Shown: positions 31,666 to 44,338 of the stretch, one piece after another
Layout of the letters: each line of letters opens with the position of its first letter
How positions within the stretch are numbered: position 1 is the first letter of the stretch
Assembly (NCBI RefSeq): GCF_035083965.1
Contig: NC_089731.1
Coordinates: 4,565,001 to 4,629,000 of the forward strand
Source of the DNA: Branchiostoma lanceolatum
Lineage: Eukaryota > Chordata > Leptocardii > Amphioxiformes > Branchiostomatidae
Length of the DNA: 64,000 nucleotides
Direction of reading: 5' to 3'
Translations under genes and position numbers: made by a program
The notes under the pieces: generated by a model
What the model was told of the DNA's origin: nothing
What the model saw: the letters and a program-made list of their open reading frames with translations, nothing else
Database searches by the model: none

Positions 31666-32275
31666 GATGCCTATATTTTGTATTATATACATATATTTAT
31701 GATCATGTCACATTATTTACTTTGATTTTATGTTTTACTGTTTTAAATCGCATCCGTTTATTATGACGCTGGCTTTTCGGCCTATAGTTTGTATTATATA
31801 CATATATTTATGATCATATCACATTGTTTACTTTGATTTTATGTTTTACTGTTTTGAATCGTATCCGTGTATTGTGACGCTGGCTTTTAACCAAGCTAGG
31901 ATCAATATGTAATGTTTCTTCTGTTGATTACCCTTTTTAAGTATCGACTAGTACACACCAGTTCATCATTCAATTAAGATTAAAAATTACATCATTGTCA
32001 TTTGGTATTACTTCTGGGTTTCCTAATATACAATGATTCCGTCATTCTATGTTGACCTCTGACCTCTCTGCTTAGTTATAAGTTCATCATATCTGATTTT
32101 GTTTAAATGTCTAACAATCGTATTAGTTTTTTCCTGTATTTGATTTAATCATAATGTTCCTGTATTTGATAGAATTGTATTTAATGTAGGCGGACTCCAT
32201 TAAGATTAGTGTAAAAATTGTAAAAGTGGTACACTAATGGAGATCTGAATAGAACAAACAAACAAACACACTGTG
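31666..32275 (+). mobile_element. probable LINE 3' end with tandem duplication and AAC tail
   Basis: A segment of about 118 bp (GTATTATATACATATATTTATG to GTGACGCTGGCTTTT) is duplicated in tandem at 31680-31770 and 31795-31890. Downstream, GGCGGACTCCATTAAGATTAG, CACTAATGGAG (potential stem) and (AACA)n at 32258-32272 look like a retroelement 3' terminus. No protein is recoverable. Confidence 0.4.
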
Positions 32276-32902
32276 ATTGCCTAAGAAACAAAATTACCAA
32301 TGTCAAGTCACAAGGATAAAGTTATGTTGGGCAGTGTTTCATAATTGATTGATTAATAATCATATATATTTTATGCAACATCATGTGTTGAGGTGTTAGT
32401 TTCTACTATTTGTTTATCTAGCTATGTTTTTACGACTATGCTATTCAAACGATGTATTTTCAGTCAAAGAATGATCTTCTATTTAGCAAGAACCAACACA
32501 GAAGCAAACAAAATCTACGTATACAGTCTTTCATGTTCTGCCTTTTAGTTCCTTTTTCTTCTTCTGAAACGTACATATTGCACCAACCCAGCAGCATTGA
32601 AGCCTTGTCCGACTCCGTACATGATTATTCCAGAAGCCTGTTCGTTCTGCAACATTTGTCTTTGTTATTACATATGCATTATATTACTTTAAAGAATCTC
32701 AAAGATGCAACCTAAATGTATTGAGGCGCTTATTTCAGTCTTATCTGTGAACACACATTGACCGGAAATCATTACATATTCAATAAAATTGTGGTTTTAA
32801 CGTCTACATAGGGTCTATTTTTGAGTGTACATTAAGATGACAGTATATCAATACAGACAACTAACACATACATACTTAACATCCATTAACATTAATCCAA
32901 CA

Positions 32903-33355
32903 GGGTTACGTAAATTCGCCACTTTGAAAAAACAATGTGTTTGAGAAATCTCTAGTGCAGCACTTTCCAGTAATGCACAGTTTAGATGTACAGGAGTGCA
33001 TTATACTGGGGACGTTTGGTTGGAGATCTGTTATTCTTATCTATTGATTTATAAGACTCATCCATTACAGAAAATGGAGGGGGAGACAAAACAGTTACTC
33101 ACCTCTTCAAGTTGTCTCCCCCTTAACGAACAAAAAGCAACATATTTGAAATAAGAAAACTATACAAATTACCACTTTTAACTACTATTTACAGTGAAAG
33201 TATAAGCATGTACTCTCGCTGGGATGCCCAAACACCGGCTCCCGACCCTCCCGCCTTGACGTGGTGCGTAAGCATGTAAATCATAGCATATGTACAGGAT
33301 AACAAAATATGTTAGGGCATACCTTTTCAGGGTGGCGGAATTATGTATCCTGGTA
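32903..33355. mobile_element. interrupted MITE, relative of 41567-41722
   Basis: ACGTAAATTCGCCACTTTGA, GAGAAATCTCTAGTGCAGCA and GTGCATTATACTGGGGAC match, in inverted order, the element at 41567-41722. The far end (CTTTTCAGGGTGGCGGAATT at about 33330) is displaced by some 280 bp of other sequence. Confidence 0.55.
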
Positions 33356-33526
33356 GAATTATGTTACATACAGTCATCAAAAATAATCCTTACTTTTCAG
33401 TACTTTTGCACAGCGTTTTAGTTGTTAAAATTGCATTCTACTTTTAGTCGCTCATTTCTACTGACAACGATTCCACATTCATAAAGAGGAGGGTAACTTG
33501 CGAGAGGATTGTCTTGTCATTAAGTT

Positions 33527-33790
33527 GTGGCCGCGTGGCGCGTTGGATACACCCGATCCCTCGATCTCGGAAGTTAAGCAACGCGCGGTCCGGACAGTGC
33601 TTGGATGGGAGACCAACCAAGGACGTCCGGATTGCTGTAGCCTCACGAAGCTTTCCACGAAATCGTCTTCCGGGAGGGACGTAAAACGGGGGTCCCGTGC
33701 TCGAGGAGGTGCCTCGAACACGTTAAACAGCCTCATTACCCTACACATTGGGTACCTGCCTGTGGCACTGGCTGCAAATACACCTGATAT
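33527..33790 (+). mobile_element. 5S rRNA-derived SINE (SINE3 type)
   Basis: 33545-33645 follows 5S rRNA: GATCTCGGAAGTTAAGCAAC (internal promoter region) and GCTTGGATGGGAGACCAACC (C box), ending GATTGCTGTAGC. It then fuses to a SINE body (GGACGTAAAACGGGGGTCCC, CCTCGAACACGTTAA) shared with the tRNA-headed SINE at 52444. It is not a 5S gene: mismatches are many and the body follows directly. Confidence 0.85.
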
Positions 33791-34344
33791 TATAATCCTG
33801 ATAATCACTGATAAGCGTGATACGTCACGTGATAATCACGTGACTGTGAACGCCTTAAAGGCATCCGGAGCATTTTATGGCTTGAAACTTGAATGTCATT
33901 TCTACCGATAGTACGTTTCAATAACACTTTACCATTAATTACATATCAAAATTAAAGGAGCAAAGATACGATGTCGTTGTGTCGTGAGTACTGATAGAAA
34001 ATCCAAGCCCTAATAGACTGACCCTGACTGTCCATCACAATTAGCGAATCGGCCAATGAGAGAGTGACTTCATGTCCGTCAAATATTTGCATATTTATAT
34101 TTTAATTTTGCATATCTACGTTTTGACGGCAGTGGGCGGGGCTATGGTATCTAAAGTATTTACAGTAGGCGCGTGAAACTAAAAGATCACCATGTAGATT
34201 ATATTTGTGCCGTTTTTGCACACTTTTGATAAGAAATCCGAACGCAAATGTGGTAAATAGTGGCATTGATTGTCAATTTGATAAAGATTAAAGCAACTAG
34301 AATATTGCCAGTTTTCAAGTCTCATAAAATGCTCTGAAATGTCT

Positions 34345-37300
34345 TTAAACGATCCCGGAAGTGTAGACCTGCCGAGCTGTCACGGGTAACGGGGAGCTGG
34401 GGTGTCTCGTTCGTTCTCGCGTGGTTGTGCGCGTGAAGGATCCCCGACCTGAAAAAAATGATAGTACTTTGTTTATTTAACAGTATTTCTTTAACAGTTG
34501 TAGCTGTAACGTATCTTCGGTACAGACCACACTGCACTGGCGGCTATTATAAAAGGGCTATAAACAACATACAATAAATGTTGTTACAATGCACATTTAA
34601 ACAGTTATAGCTTTTACGTAGCTTATACAAATTATACTGGTATACACAGGATCAAATTTTCGACGATTACTGTCGCCTTCTTTAGGATCAATAATGGCTA
34701 TAATCACTTCCAAACGTTAACGCGAGAGTTACAGACACGTGACCTTAGTGACACGTGCCTTTGCGGATACCTGACGTCAGCAATTGGTCAAACGTGCCAG
34801 GAAGTATATAACGCCCACCGTCTCTGTTGAGTATGATGTATATGGCCTCCTCCTTAATACTTCTCATAAAGTAGTCCTATTAGTGTTCCTGTTAAGCTTT
34901 GTCTTATGATTAAAACCAACACGGATGAGCTTCCATGGTAGTTTGAGAAAAGAATTACTATAGGTTCCACCTGTTGCGTTCGGGAGTCTCTCTAACAGAG
35001 TAGTGGTGGACCGCCGGGACAAGACAGGGGGCGCTGTGACGGACGACTCTGACGTCACACTGCTGCGTCGCGACCTTGAACGGTATGACCCTTCTGTGGT
35101 GGGAGTGGTTGGGACCGGCTAAAACAAAGTAGAAGGGAATGATTAATCTAGTGTTACATAGGAATACAAATCATATAAAAAAAGCTAAGTTAAAAAGAAA
35201 ATAATTTGGAATGAATTTAGTAGTGAAATAAGTAAATTGCATCATTAAAACTACTGTATCCTGGCGTGGTACAGGATCATGTTCCATGTGTGGAGTCCAG
35301 TAACTCCAGCTACACTCTTTGATTTAAAACAAAGAAAGAGCGAAAGTCGAAAGGGTTCGATATTTTCCTGTGTTTTGCACTTTGTACATGAAAATTTCTG
35401 TCACGTCGCGTTAGCAATGGATGTATTAGAATAATGAGGTACAGTACATGTATGTATGGCAATAGTGTAACGGTATAACATGAGATTACGGTACAGAAGT
35501 TAAGTGCTGTGGCAGACACGGAAATATGTTTTTGAAAAGAGTGAGAATCGTACCGTTCTTGTCCTGGGAGTGTCCGGTAGACTGACCAGGGAACTCTGGG
35601 AACTGGAGCGGGACAGGCTCTGTGAGGAGGCGCGCCGGCGTAACATGGCCATCCGGGCTTTCCTCTTTACCTAAACACACAAACAAATGATAGAGGAAAT
35701 AATGAATTTTCAGAAAATTTGTCAAACAATTTAGATGGCCATCCGGGTTTGTCTCTTTATCTAAACACAAGCATAAACGACAATCGAGAGCTAAACTTTT
35801 CGAAAACTTCAAAGAAGAGCAGAAACACAAATAAAAAATGTTACACATGTGCTTAGATTTGAAGAAACATTATTCAAAATTTAACCTTTTGAACCAGTCG
35901 CTGTGTTCAGTCTATTGACTAATAGACTGAACACAGCGACTGTGTTCAGTCTATTGACTAATAGACTGAACACAGCGACTGGCTCAAATGTGGTAGATGC
36001 TTCTAACTCATTATAATGAAAGAATTAGCGTCTACAAATCTTATAACTATCATCATAAGGAAATAACAATCAAAAGTAGAATTAATCATACCAATTTGCC
36101 TGGTCTTTGGTCTTTTTCTTTGGTCTCCGTATCTGACTTGTCAGTTTCCCTCTCTGATTCCTCTTTTAGCTTTTGCAGCTTGTCCTACGATAAGCACAGA
36201 AGGAAGATGAATTCAACACACCGCTAAAAACATATCATCATGCTTTTCGAAAAGGCTCCACCCTTGAAACTATTAATTACATACTTTATTTATTTATCGA
36301 TTTATCAATCTTTAGGGTAGTCCCTTCAGTTAACAAGTAACTGATTTCCAAGGGAGCCCTACAGGTCCTATGCTAAGGGTCCATCATACCAAGTTCCATG
36401 CTTTTACCCCAATTTGGGCAATATTTTCTAGCTATATTTGGCAACGATCGCCTAGACTACATCTGATCATGCACATAATCCCCTGTCCCTTGGTGTTGAG
36501 TAGAAAGAAACTGATGAAATATCAAACATTTGGGATTTATATTGCAAAATGCACTGTTTTCGTTTGTACTGCTACAGACCCACTTTATGTTTCTAAAGGT
36601 TCCACCATTTTGTCTCGTCATGTAGGCTTTTCATTGATCATGTTGATCTGACTAGTGGGTAATTGGATCTTTTAAGCATTAGCATCTCTGTGTGGTTCAC
36701 AGACGTGATCCAACATAACGTCAAATAAAAAGCCTCCACACCAGCAATTGCAAGGTCTCACACACCTGGAAACTCTCGCGAGACTTCTCCATTCTCTCGC
36801 GGAGTTTCTTCTGCTCCTCCCGTCGGTCACTTTGGTAGCGGCCCAGGCGCTTGCGCAGAATCATCATCCTGAATCTGTTGACGGCCAGTAACTCTTCCGC
36901 CAGTTGGTGTTCGTCATGGATGACCGTGTGCCACCTAGCGAAAAATCAACAAATTGCAGTTATTAAACTGACAATGTTATCCGTGTAATTACATGTATGT
37001 TCAGGAGAAAATCTAATTTTCATAATCAATGAGAAAATGTTATTGTTCCAAGGTAGTAAATGATGGAAGTCATGTAAACTAGGACCTCATTTACACAATT
37101 TGTGAGGAATGCGACAATTGCATTCTTTACTAAGATAAGACTCATACTTTATTATTTTGGTAAAGAAGATAATCAACTGAATTAAGCTATGCAAATGAGG
37201 ACCACAATTTCACAATCAATGAGAATTCTTATGATATGTCACTTGAAAAGACATTCGTCAAACGTATGAGGTCGTACAACTCTGGTTAGTCGGTCGGTTC

Positions 37301-40300
37301 TAAAATTTAAAAAAAAATGTATCATCGTGTTTTAATGCTTCTTGCTTAGATTATGGAGCAAAGAGTGATGATGCACAAGAAACACTAAAAAATCCCTTTG
37401 AATCTTATATAGCTATGTCTTCAGATGATACGTACTTCTCTTCCTCCTTGTTCCCGTCTTCGTTGGTAAGAATAGATAAGACAGTAGGGGATTCGTCTTC
37501 TAGAGGCTCCTTAGACTTTGTCATCTTGCCTACTTCATCTTCAGAATCCATCATAGCCTGCCTCCTAAAATTAAAATTAATGAAGACATTGATATGGTAC
37601 ATGGTTAAGACACGTGCCGGCATAGTACTAGTTACATTTAACCTTGAAATACACTGCCCTCCCCCCCGTCTTACAAAGGCCACGATACTATATACCTTTA
37701 CCTTTCAAAGACTTATTTAGGCGTGATTAGTCACGAGGCACACAATGAATGGTTATCTACCCTTTTTCATACATCTTTATTCAACCATACATTAGAACAT
37801 AGCACAACTATTACAACACTTTTACAATTTCACAGATATACAGTTACATATTGTTACAGGGGCCAAGCGTCAAACCTGTGTACGTCAAAGAAACCCAACA
37901 CACTTAACGAGAAGAGTAGGGGTGACCTGGTGTGATTGGCCAAAAGGGCGAGCTGTAGCGAAGTCGTACGGCACTACCACTATAGCTACTTGAAAAAGCA
38001 TCATGCTTCACCTCAAGTGAGGATGCCTTGAAACGAAACGAAACGAACAGGGGCCATTCCCACTACCTTTCTTGGCTAGGACGTGCTCCCCAGTTACATA
38101 ATGTAATCTAACCTTGCATATGATGATTCCAAATCGTTAATGGCCTCCGCCTTGAGCTGCAGCGCCCTGTCTGAGAAGCCCTGGGCCTCCAGCTCGCTGG
38201 CGGCGAACCGTCGCCGGAACTCGTGCGTGGACTCTATGGAAGACACCGAGCTAGTCGTATATCCACTGTCCTGTTGAGTTGTAAAATAAAATAGAAAGAC
38301 AAAACGGTCTGATAAGGGTCCAACTCTTTGTTAGAAACCAGTTCTCAATCTAAGTAATTAAAAATTAAAACGCTTGTGTTGGGATGACTACCAAAGTTTA
38401 CCAAGTACAACGACTAAGTCATTACGAAAGGCTAATCTTAAAATGCATGGTGTTCGTAAGGTTCTTGATTAGCTGATCATTTGCTGTTAGCGCTAAACAC
38501 TTAGTACGTGTACTTTTTTTCATATATCTATTTTGTGTGTTTTTCACCTTGTCCATGTCAGAGGAGTAACCCGTAATATCATGATACTTTTTGAAAACAA
38601 AACGCCCATGTTGGTATATTCGGATGATCAAAAACAAGGCTTTCTACGACTCGTTGAAAATAACGTTACCAAATAAGACGACGAAGTCATTACCAAAAGC
38701 TTAGCTTAAATTGCAAAAGTGTTCGTTAGGTTCTTGACTAGCTGACCATATCTATTTCGTATGTTTGTTCACCTTGTCCATGTCAGAGGAGATGATTGTC
38801 GACGTCTCCTCTGACGAAAACGCCCATGATGCATCGCTTTCTGATCTCGTGCCCAGGGTAATCTTGGTGAGAGGAGTCACCGCCGACTTGGGCGCCACCA
38901 GACGCTTCTTCCAGAGCAAGTTCTCCTCGTTTGAACCAACCATCGCTGCCGGAGCACTCTTCGATCTCTTGCTGAAGTATTTTGATCTTGACGGGTAATC
39001 AGTGTATATTCTTAGATACGTTGGACTGCAGGAACAAGAACATGGATTACAGCAATGTATAGTTCAATCTGTTTATGATATAGGTTATAACGTTACATGT
39101 AGTTTTAGGATTATCAGTTTTGTGATGAATTTCTAAAGGGCACATGTTTTTGCTGAATCTCCTTTGAAATTTACATCTATCCTGAAATAACTAATACCAA
39201 CCTGTGTTGGTTTAGCCTGAGTTGGTTTTCAAAAACCTCTCTCTAATTAGATACTCCTTTAATAGAGAAAAGAGATACACAAATATTAGTCTGTGTAATG
39301 CAAACTCCTCTGTCCAGGGCTGCAAAGAGGGCCCTCCCCGCATTGGGTTGGGGGCCATATGTTGGACCGGCCACTATAGTGCGATTAAATCAGGCTCCAT
39401 GAATGTTAATTAAACCAGCTTAACTCACGTTGAGTCAGACGCTTTCCTGGTGACAGTAAGAGGTCTGCTCTCCTCAGCCGCCAAGTTTTGACCAGTTTCC
39501 TTTTGCACCACCTGCAGGGTGCCGTACTTGTACAGCCGCCAGATGGCGTTGTCGTAGCCATGTTCTTTTAGAACGTCGTCATTGTACACCGTTTTCCGAT
39601 GACTTGTAAGTAAATTGACAAGGGGCTCCTTGACGATGGAGGCGAAGTTTGTTCTATTGGGCAAAAAAAAACATGTCATTTTGCATGGCGAAGACAGAAA
39701 TAAGTACAGCTTGTAATGTAATGATGCTAATGTTCGAAAGCTACTTAACAATAGTTATCTACCTCAATCTATTTTCCTATCATCATCAGATGTTGAGAGG
39801 TCCGTTTGTAACAAAATGGGAAGCTGGATAATTACTAAGACCATGACTTTCAACATCTGCATGACGATTCAAACTTCCAGTGATTAAAAATCAAACCAAG
39901 AAACCCAAACTACTTCAAAAACTACCGACTAACAAATGCATTGATAATGTTACAACCGAACTTACCAACAAACAACCTAACCGACTTGCAGGAATTGGTA
40001 CATTATGCTACTGACTGTGCTTTCAATATTCTAAGCACCATTTATGATGGGTATAGCAAACCGTAAGAGCTAAATTAGAAATATATTTTTGTCACAATCA
40101 GAACCTCACCTATTGATGATGAAACAGGACACGCAGCTGAGAGTTACGATACTACAGGAGCTGTCCACGCCGCTCAGGAATCCCTCCTCGCCGAAAAAAT
40201 CTCCTGGCAAGACAAAATATGCCCTGTGTTAGGTTGCCTCTTTACGTACAGAGCGTATTAACAAGAGTTCATCAGTGCTCCGGTCGAATTATGTTTGCTT

Positions 40301-43300
40301 CCCCACAATGTACAATATCATGTACTTTTAGTGAAGTGTAGCTCCAACAATTTCGAAGATCTTATGACGTTTCTAAATGATCACAAATCCCCATGAAGTG
40401 CCTTAATTAAGCTCTAAAGAATATTGCAGATCAAATACTTACAAGCTGTGTAGGTTTGAGTTGCTACTCATTTGAAATTCGTCAGCTACATCGAAATCAA
40501 TATGGTTCATAATTCTAGATCACGGGAGTGAACACACTAAAAACAGACAATGAAATAGATCTAGATGTCATGTCGGCCCCGAAAGGTCCCGAAACTATGT
40601 ATATACAGTAATCTACACTACATTTGAGGCTTAGATTTTAAAGTTTTTAGAGTCTTATCGGTACAGATCTGACTATTTCAAGTGTAAGAAGCAGCTATGT
40701 TACCTTCGTCCACGCGCCCAACTCTAAAAACTTCCTCGTTCCTGGTCTCTTCCACTGGAACCTGTCTAAGGCACTCACAGCGACCTGAAGGAATAAGTAA
40801 TCGACTTTAATTGTTTTAAATACTTTATCATAAAGAAATATCAGTAGTTTTTCAGTACAGATTATTGTCATCGGCACTCGCGCTGGTAGTTTAAATACTT
40901 CGTTGCCGTAGTGTTGAAGTTGACTGAGTTAGATATGCTTAAAATTGCTGTGAAAATAGAAAATTCAAGCAGGAGTCTTAGCCCTTTATTCCTCAATTGT
41001 TCCGTCTTTTTTTCATTTGGAATCTAAATTGGGAATTTGCACTTCACTGGTAGTCTAGAAAGTTAATTTATTTGTCTTAGAGTGGGTATTGGTTTAGTGT
41101 GTTGGAAAACAGATTTTCATAACAAAATTCAGACAGCAGTTCTGACTCGTTTATTCTACTTGGTACACTCCTTTTTCCGCAGAAGTCTAAATTTAGCATC
41201 GCCTGCCATGCATGGTGCGAAACAGACCGCGTTCCATGTTTGCAACAACTCAACTGAAACACTCGCGCAAAGCAAGCTTGCTGACGGAGTGACTGCAGAA
41301 TTTGTATACTGAGGTAGAAGGTGGCATTTTTCTCGGTCCAGCGATTGTTTCACGACCAATGACCGTACCTTACCATGTGTCATCGGAAATACACAATCGC
41401 GCCATTCCATAATGCCCCACGTCTACCACAATGCAACAGGTCTATGCTGAGTCGTTAAACAGACAGCTTTTTTTAGTTCATATTACATTCATACATCTAA
41501 GACATGTGACCCCTTATTATGCAATCGTCTCAGCCTTCTACATCTAACATAATTCCACTAGCCAGGGTACATAATTCGGCCACCCTGAAAAGATACGTGC
41601 AAACAGGATCTCCAACCAAACATCCCCCAGTATAATGCACTCCTTTTACTGTGCATACCTGGGGGATGCTGCACTAGAGATCTCTCAAACCCACTGTTTT
41701 CAGATTGGTGGATTTATGTAACCTAACGGATTAATGTCAATTAAGGTAATGAATACATCTGTTTGTAAGATATGATGACATTTTTAATCCAAGGTCACCT
41801 GCGTGACCTCTATTTGACCCCTGATGACCTACCTTTGACCAGCAGGAAGAGGTGATGTACCGGCTCACCCTGCCTCAGGATCAGCTTCCCCGCCGGATAT
41901 TCCTGTCGACCAATCACAGTCATACATTAAGACATTTTGACAGAGAATATGCAAATGTTATTTGAGTTTTGAGTTTTATTTAGATCCACAATTAGCCTCA
42001 TAAGAGGCTATTCTTCCTGCCGTCTACACAATATTTACACATTACAGTCGGGATATACAAAGACATACAACATGACAGTAGGGGACAAAAATTCCTTAAA
42101 AGCATTAATTACAGTTCAAAAGCAATAATTACAGTCCCACTATTTGCTAATTGCCGCCGGTCTTGTTCCATAGCTGAGCCATTCTGTACAGGAAGCGCCT
42201 TTTCTGAGAGTTGGATTTTGGTTTTGGAAGTCTGATTGTGTTCGTTCTGGTTGAGCGTGTTTGGTAGCTGTGGATGTCTGACTGGAATGTTAGTTTGTCA
42301 TACAGGACCCTAGGTTGTTTGGTGAACATTATCCGTCTAAATGTGGCAAGGCTTTTCTGTTGAATTCTGTCCCTAACGGTCAGCCAGCCCAAGGTCTTCA
42401 GCATGGTTTCCACATGTGTGTCACGATCACAGCCCAGAGCGAGTCTTGCAGCCCTGTTCTGAATCACCTGTAGTCTTCTTATTTTGTTCTGTGTTGTGTT
42501 TCCCCATACTGAGCAACAGTAGTCTATGATGCTCAGTACACTATTATTGAAAGTGTGACTTCTTCAAATCCCTGTAACCAACATAGCACCTTTCTCGCTG
42601 TGCGAAAACTTAAATGTGGTTATTGTGACAGCGTTATCATTATTAGGTTGTATAGAATGATGGAATAGACACTTGTTATATTTTTTACTGCTTGTACCAT
42701 TGCAATTAGCCTACGGGCTAGATTTTAAAATAATACTCAATACAAATTGTGCAAAGTGAGAAGAAACATTAACAAGTAGCAACTATAGAAATCTAGCCAA
42801 AACTAGAGAACATTATAGAACGTCTGAGGAGAAACTTTTACCCATGAAACAAAGAGGAAACATAGTCCCGGTTTCTTTTTTTACGGCAGACATGACGGGA
42901 GGGGCCCTAACAGAGGACTTTTTTTTTTAAATATCCGATGTGATTGTTGCCACTGACTATATGCTGATTAGATACTTAGATAGATTAATCAAGGCCGTGG
43001 AAAAAGCTGTCATTTGCATTCAAAAGCTTCTTTACTTATTTTTTTTCTCAATGAAGGCAGCGCCATATCACTGCGGCCACCGGTCACTGCGCAGCGGCGG
43101 CTAGTGCCGCTAAATATTCGACCTATGCATAGACACAACTATAAGATACTATACTCGGGTCAGATGTTATTGGCGTCAGTTTAATCCTATAGATCAGTTG
43201 CTAGGTAACCGTAGATGAGTAGGCACCGGCCGTGGTTGAACGCGATCACAGGAAAGACATGTCAACTTTTTATAATCTCTTCAGATTTATGTTTCAAGAT

Positions 43301-44117
43301 TGACCACAAGGCAATAATTGGGTATATCCACTTCACTAGGATTCAGACATTTTAGGATGTCAGTCTTTTTTTCGTATAAAACGACTAATCAGGATGTTTC
43401 TTACAGTGTCTGTGACATATTAAACAGTCGGAAGAAGCGGTGATAAGATAATCAGATAAAGACTACCTGCATCACTCAACAGGCAAGTTTTACGTGTTCA
43501 ACAACAAAGAGTCTCCCAAACAGAGGTGCTTTCATTCTGCGCCGCCATCCACGCACCAATGAGGCATATCTGAGTGTTTTCTGCCACCGTCAAAGGGGCT
43601 AGTGGCACGCAATAGTGCCCTCTTATTCAAGACACGTCGCTAGATTAGCACGGAAACGTCAGACAAACAAGAAGCAACGACTGTCTCACGTCTTCACCTG
43701 TTAGAAAAACAAAGTCGAACAGAACACTGTCTCAGCATGATTGATTCAGCACGTTGTCACGTAGTAACACATCAACTTAAAAATATGCGGCCATTATCAT
43801 TCCATGACGTGTCTACAAAACCTCTCTGTTAGATGACGCACCTGTGTTTACAAATGTTTATCTTTGTTGGCCAAACTTACTAAAAGGACAAAAAAAAAAC
43901 ACCAGACAAAAAGGCCATACGTCCAGTTAATTACCTGTATGTAATGTTATGTTTTCGACGCCGTTCGTGTGTGTGTGTGTGTGTGTGTGTGTGTCGGTGA
44001 GTGTGTGTGTCTGTGTGTGTAAGTGTGTCTGTGTGTGTGGCTGTGTATGTTTGTGTGTAAGTGTGCATGCGTATGTGTGTATGTTTGTGTGTCTGTGAGT
44101 GTGTGTGTGTGTGTGTG

Positions 44118-44185
<68 letters not shown>

Positions 44186-44242
44186 AGTGTGTGTGTGTGT
44201 CTGTGCATGGGTGTATGTCTGTGTGTCTGTGATTGTGTTTTT

Positions 44243-44338
<96 letters not shown>

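Noticed and set aside
33527..33645. Functional 5S rRNA gene
   Set aside because: Too diverged and fused directly to a SINE body; read as a 5S-derived SINE head.
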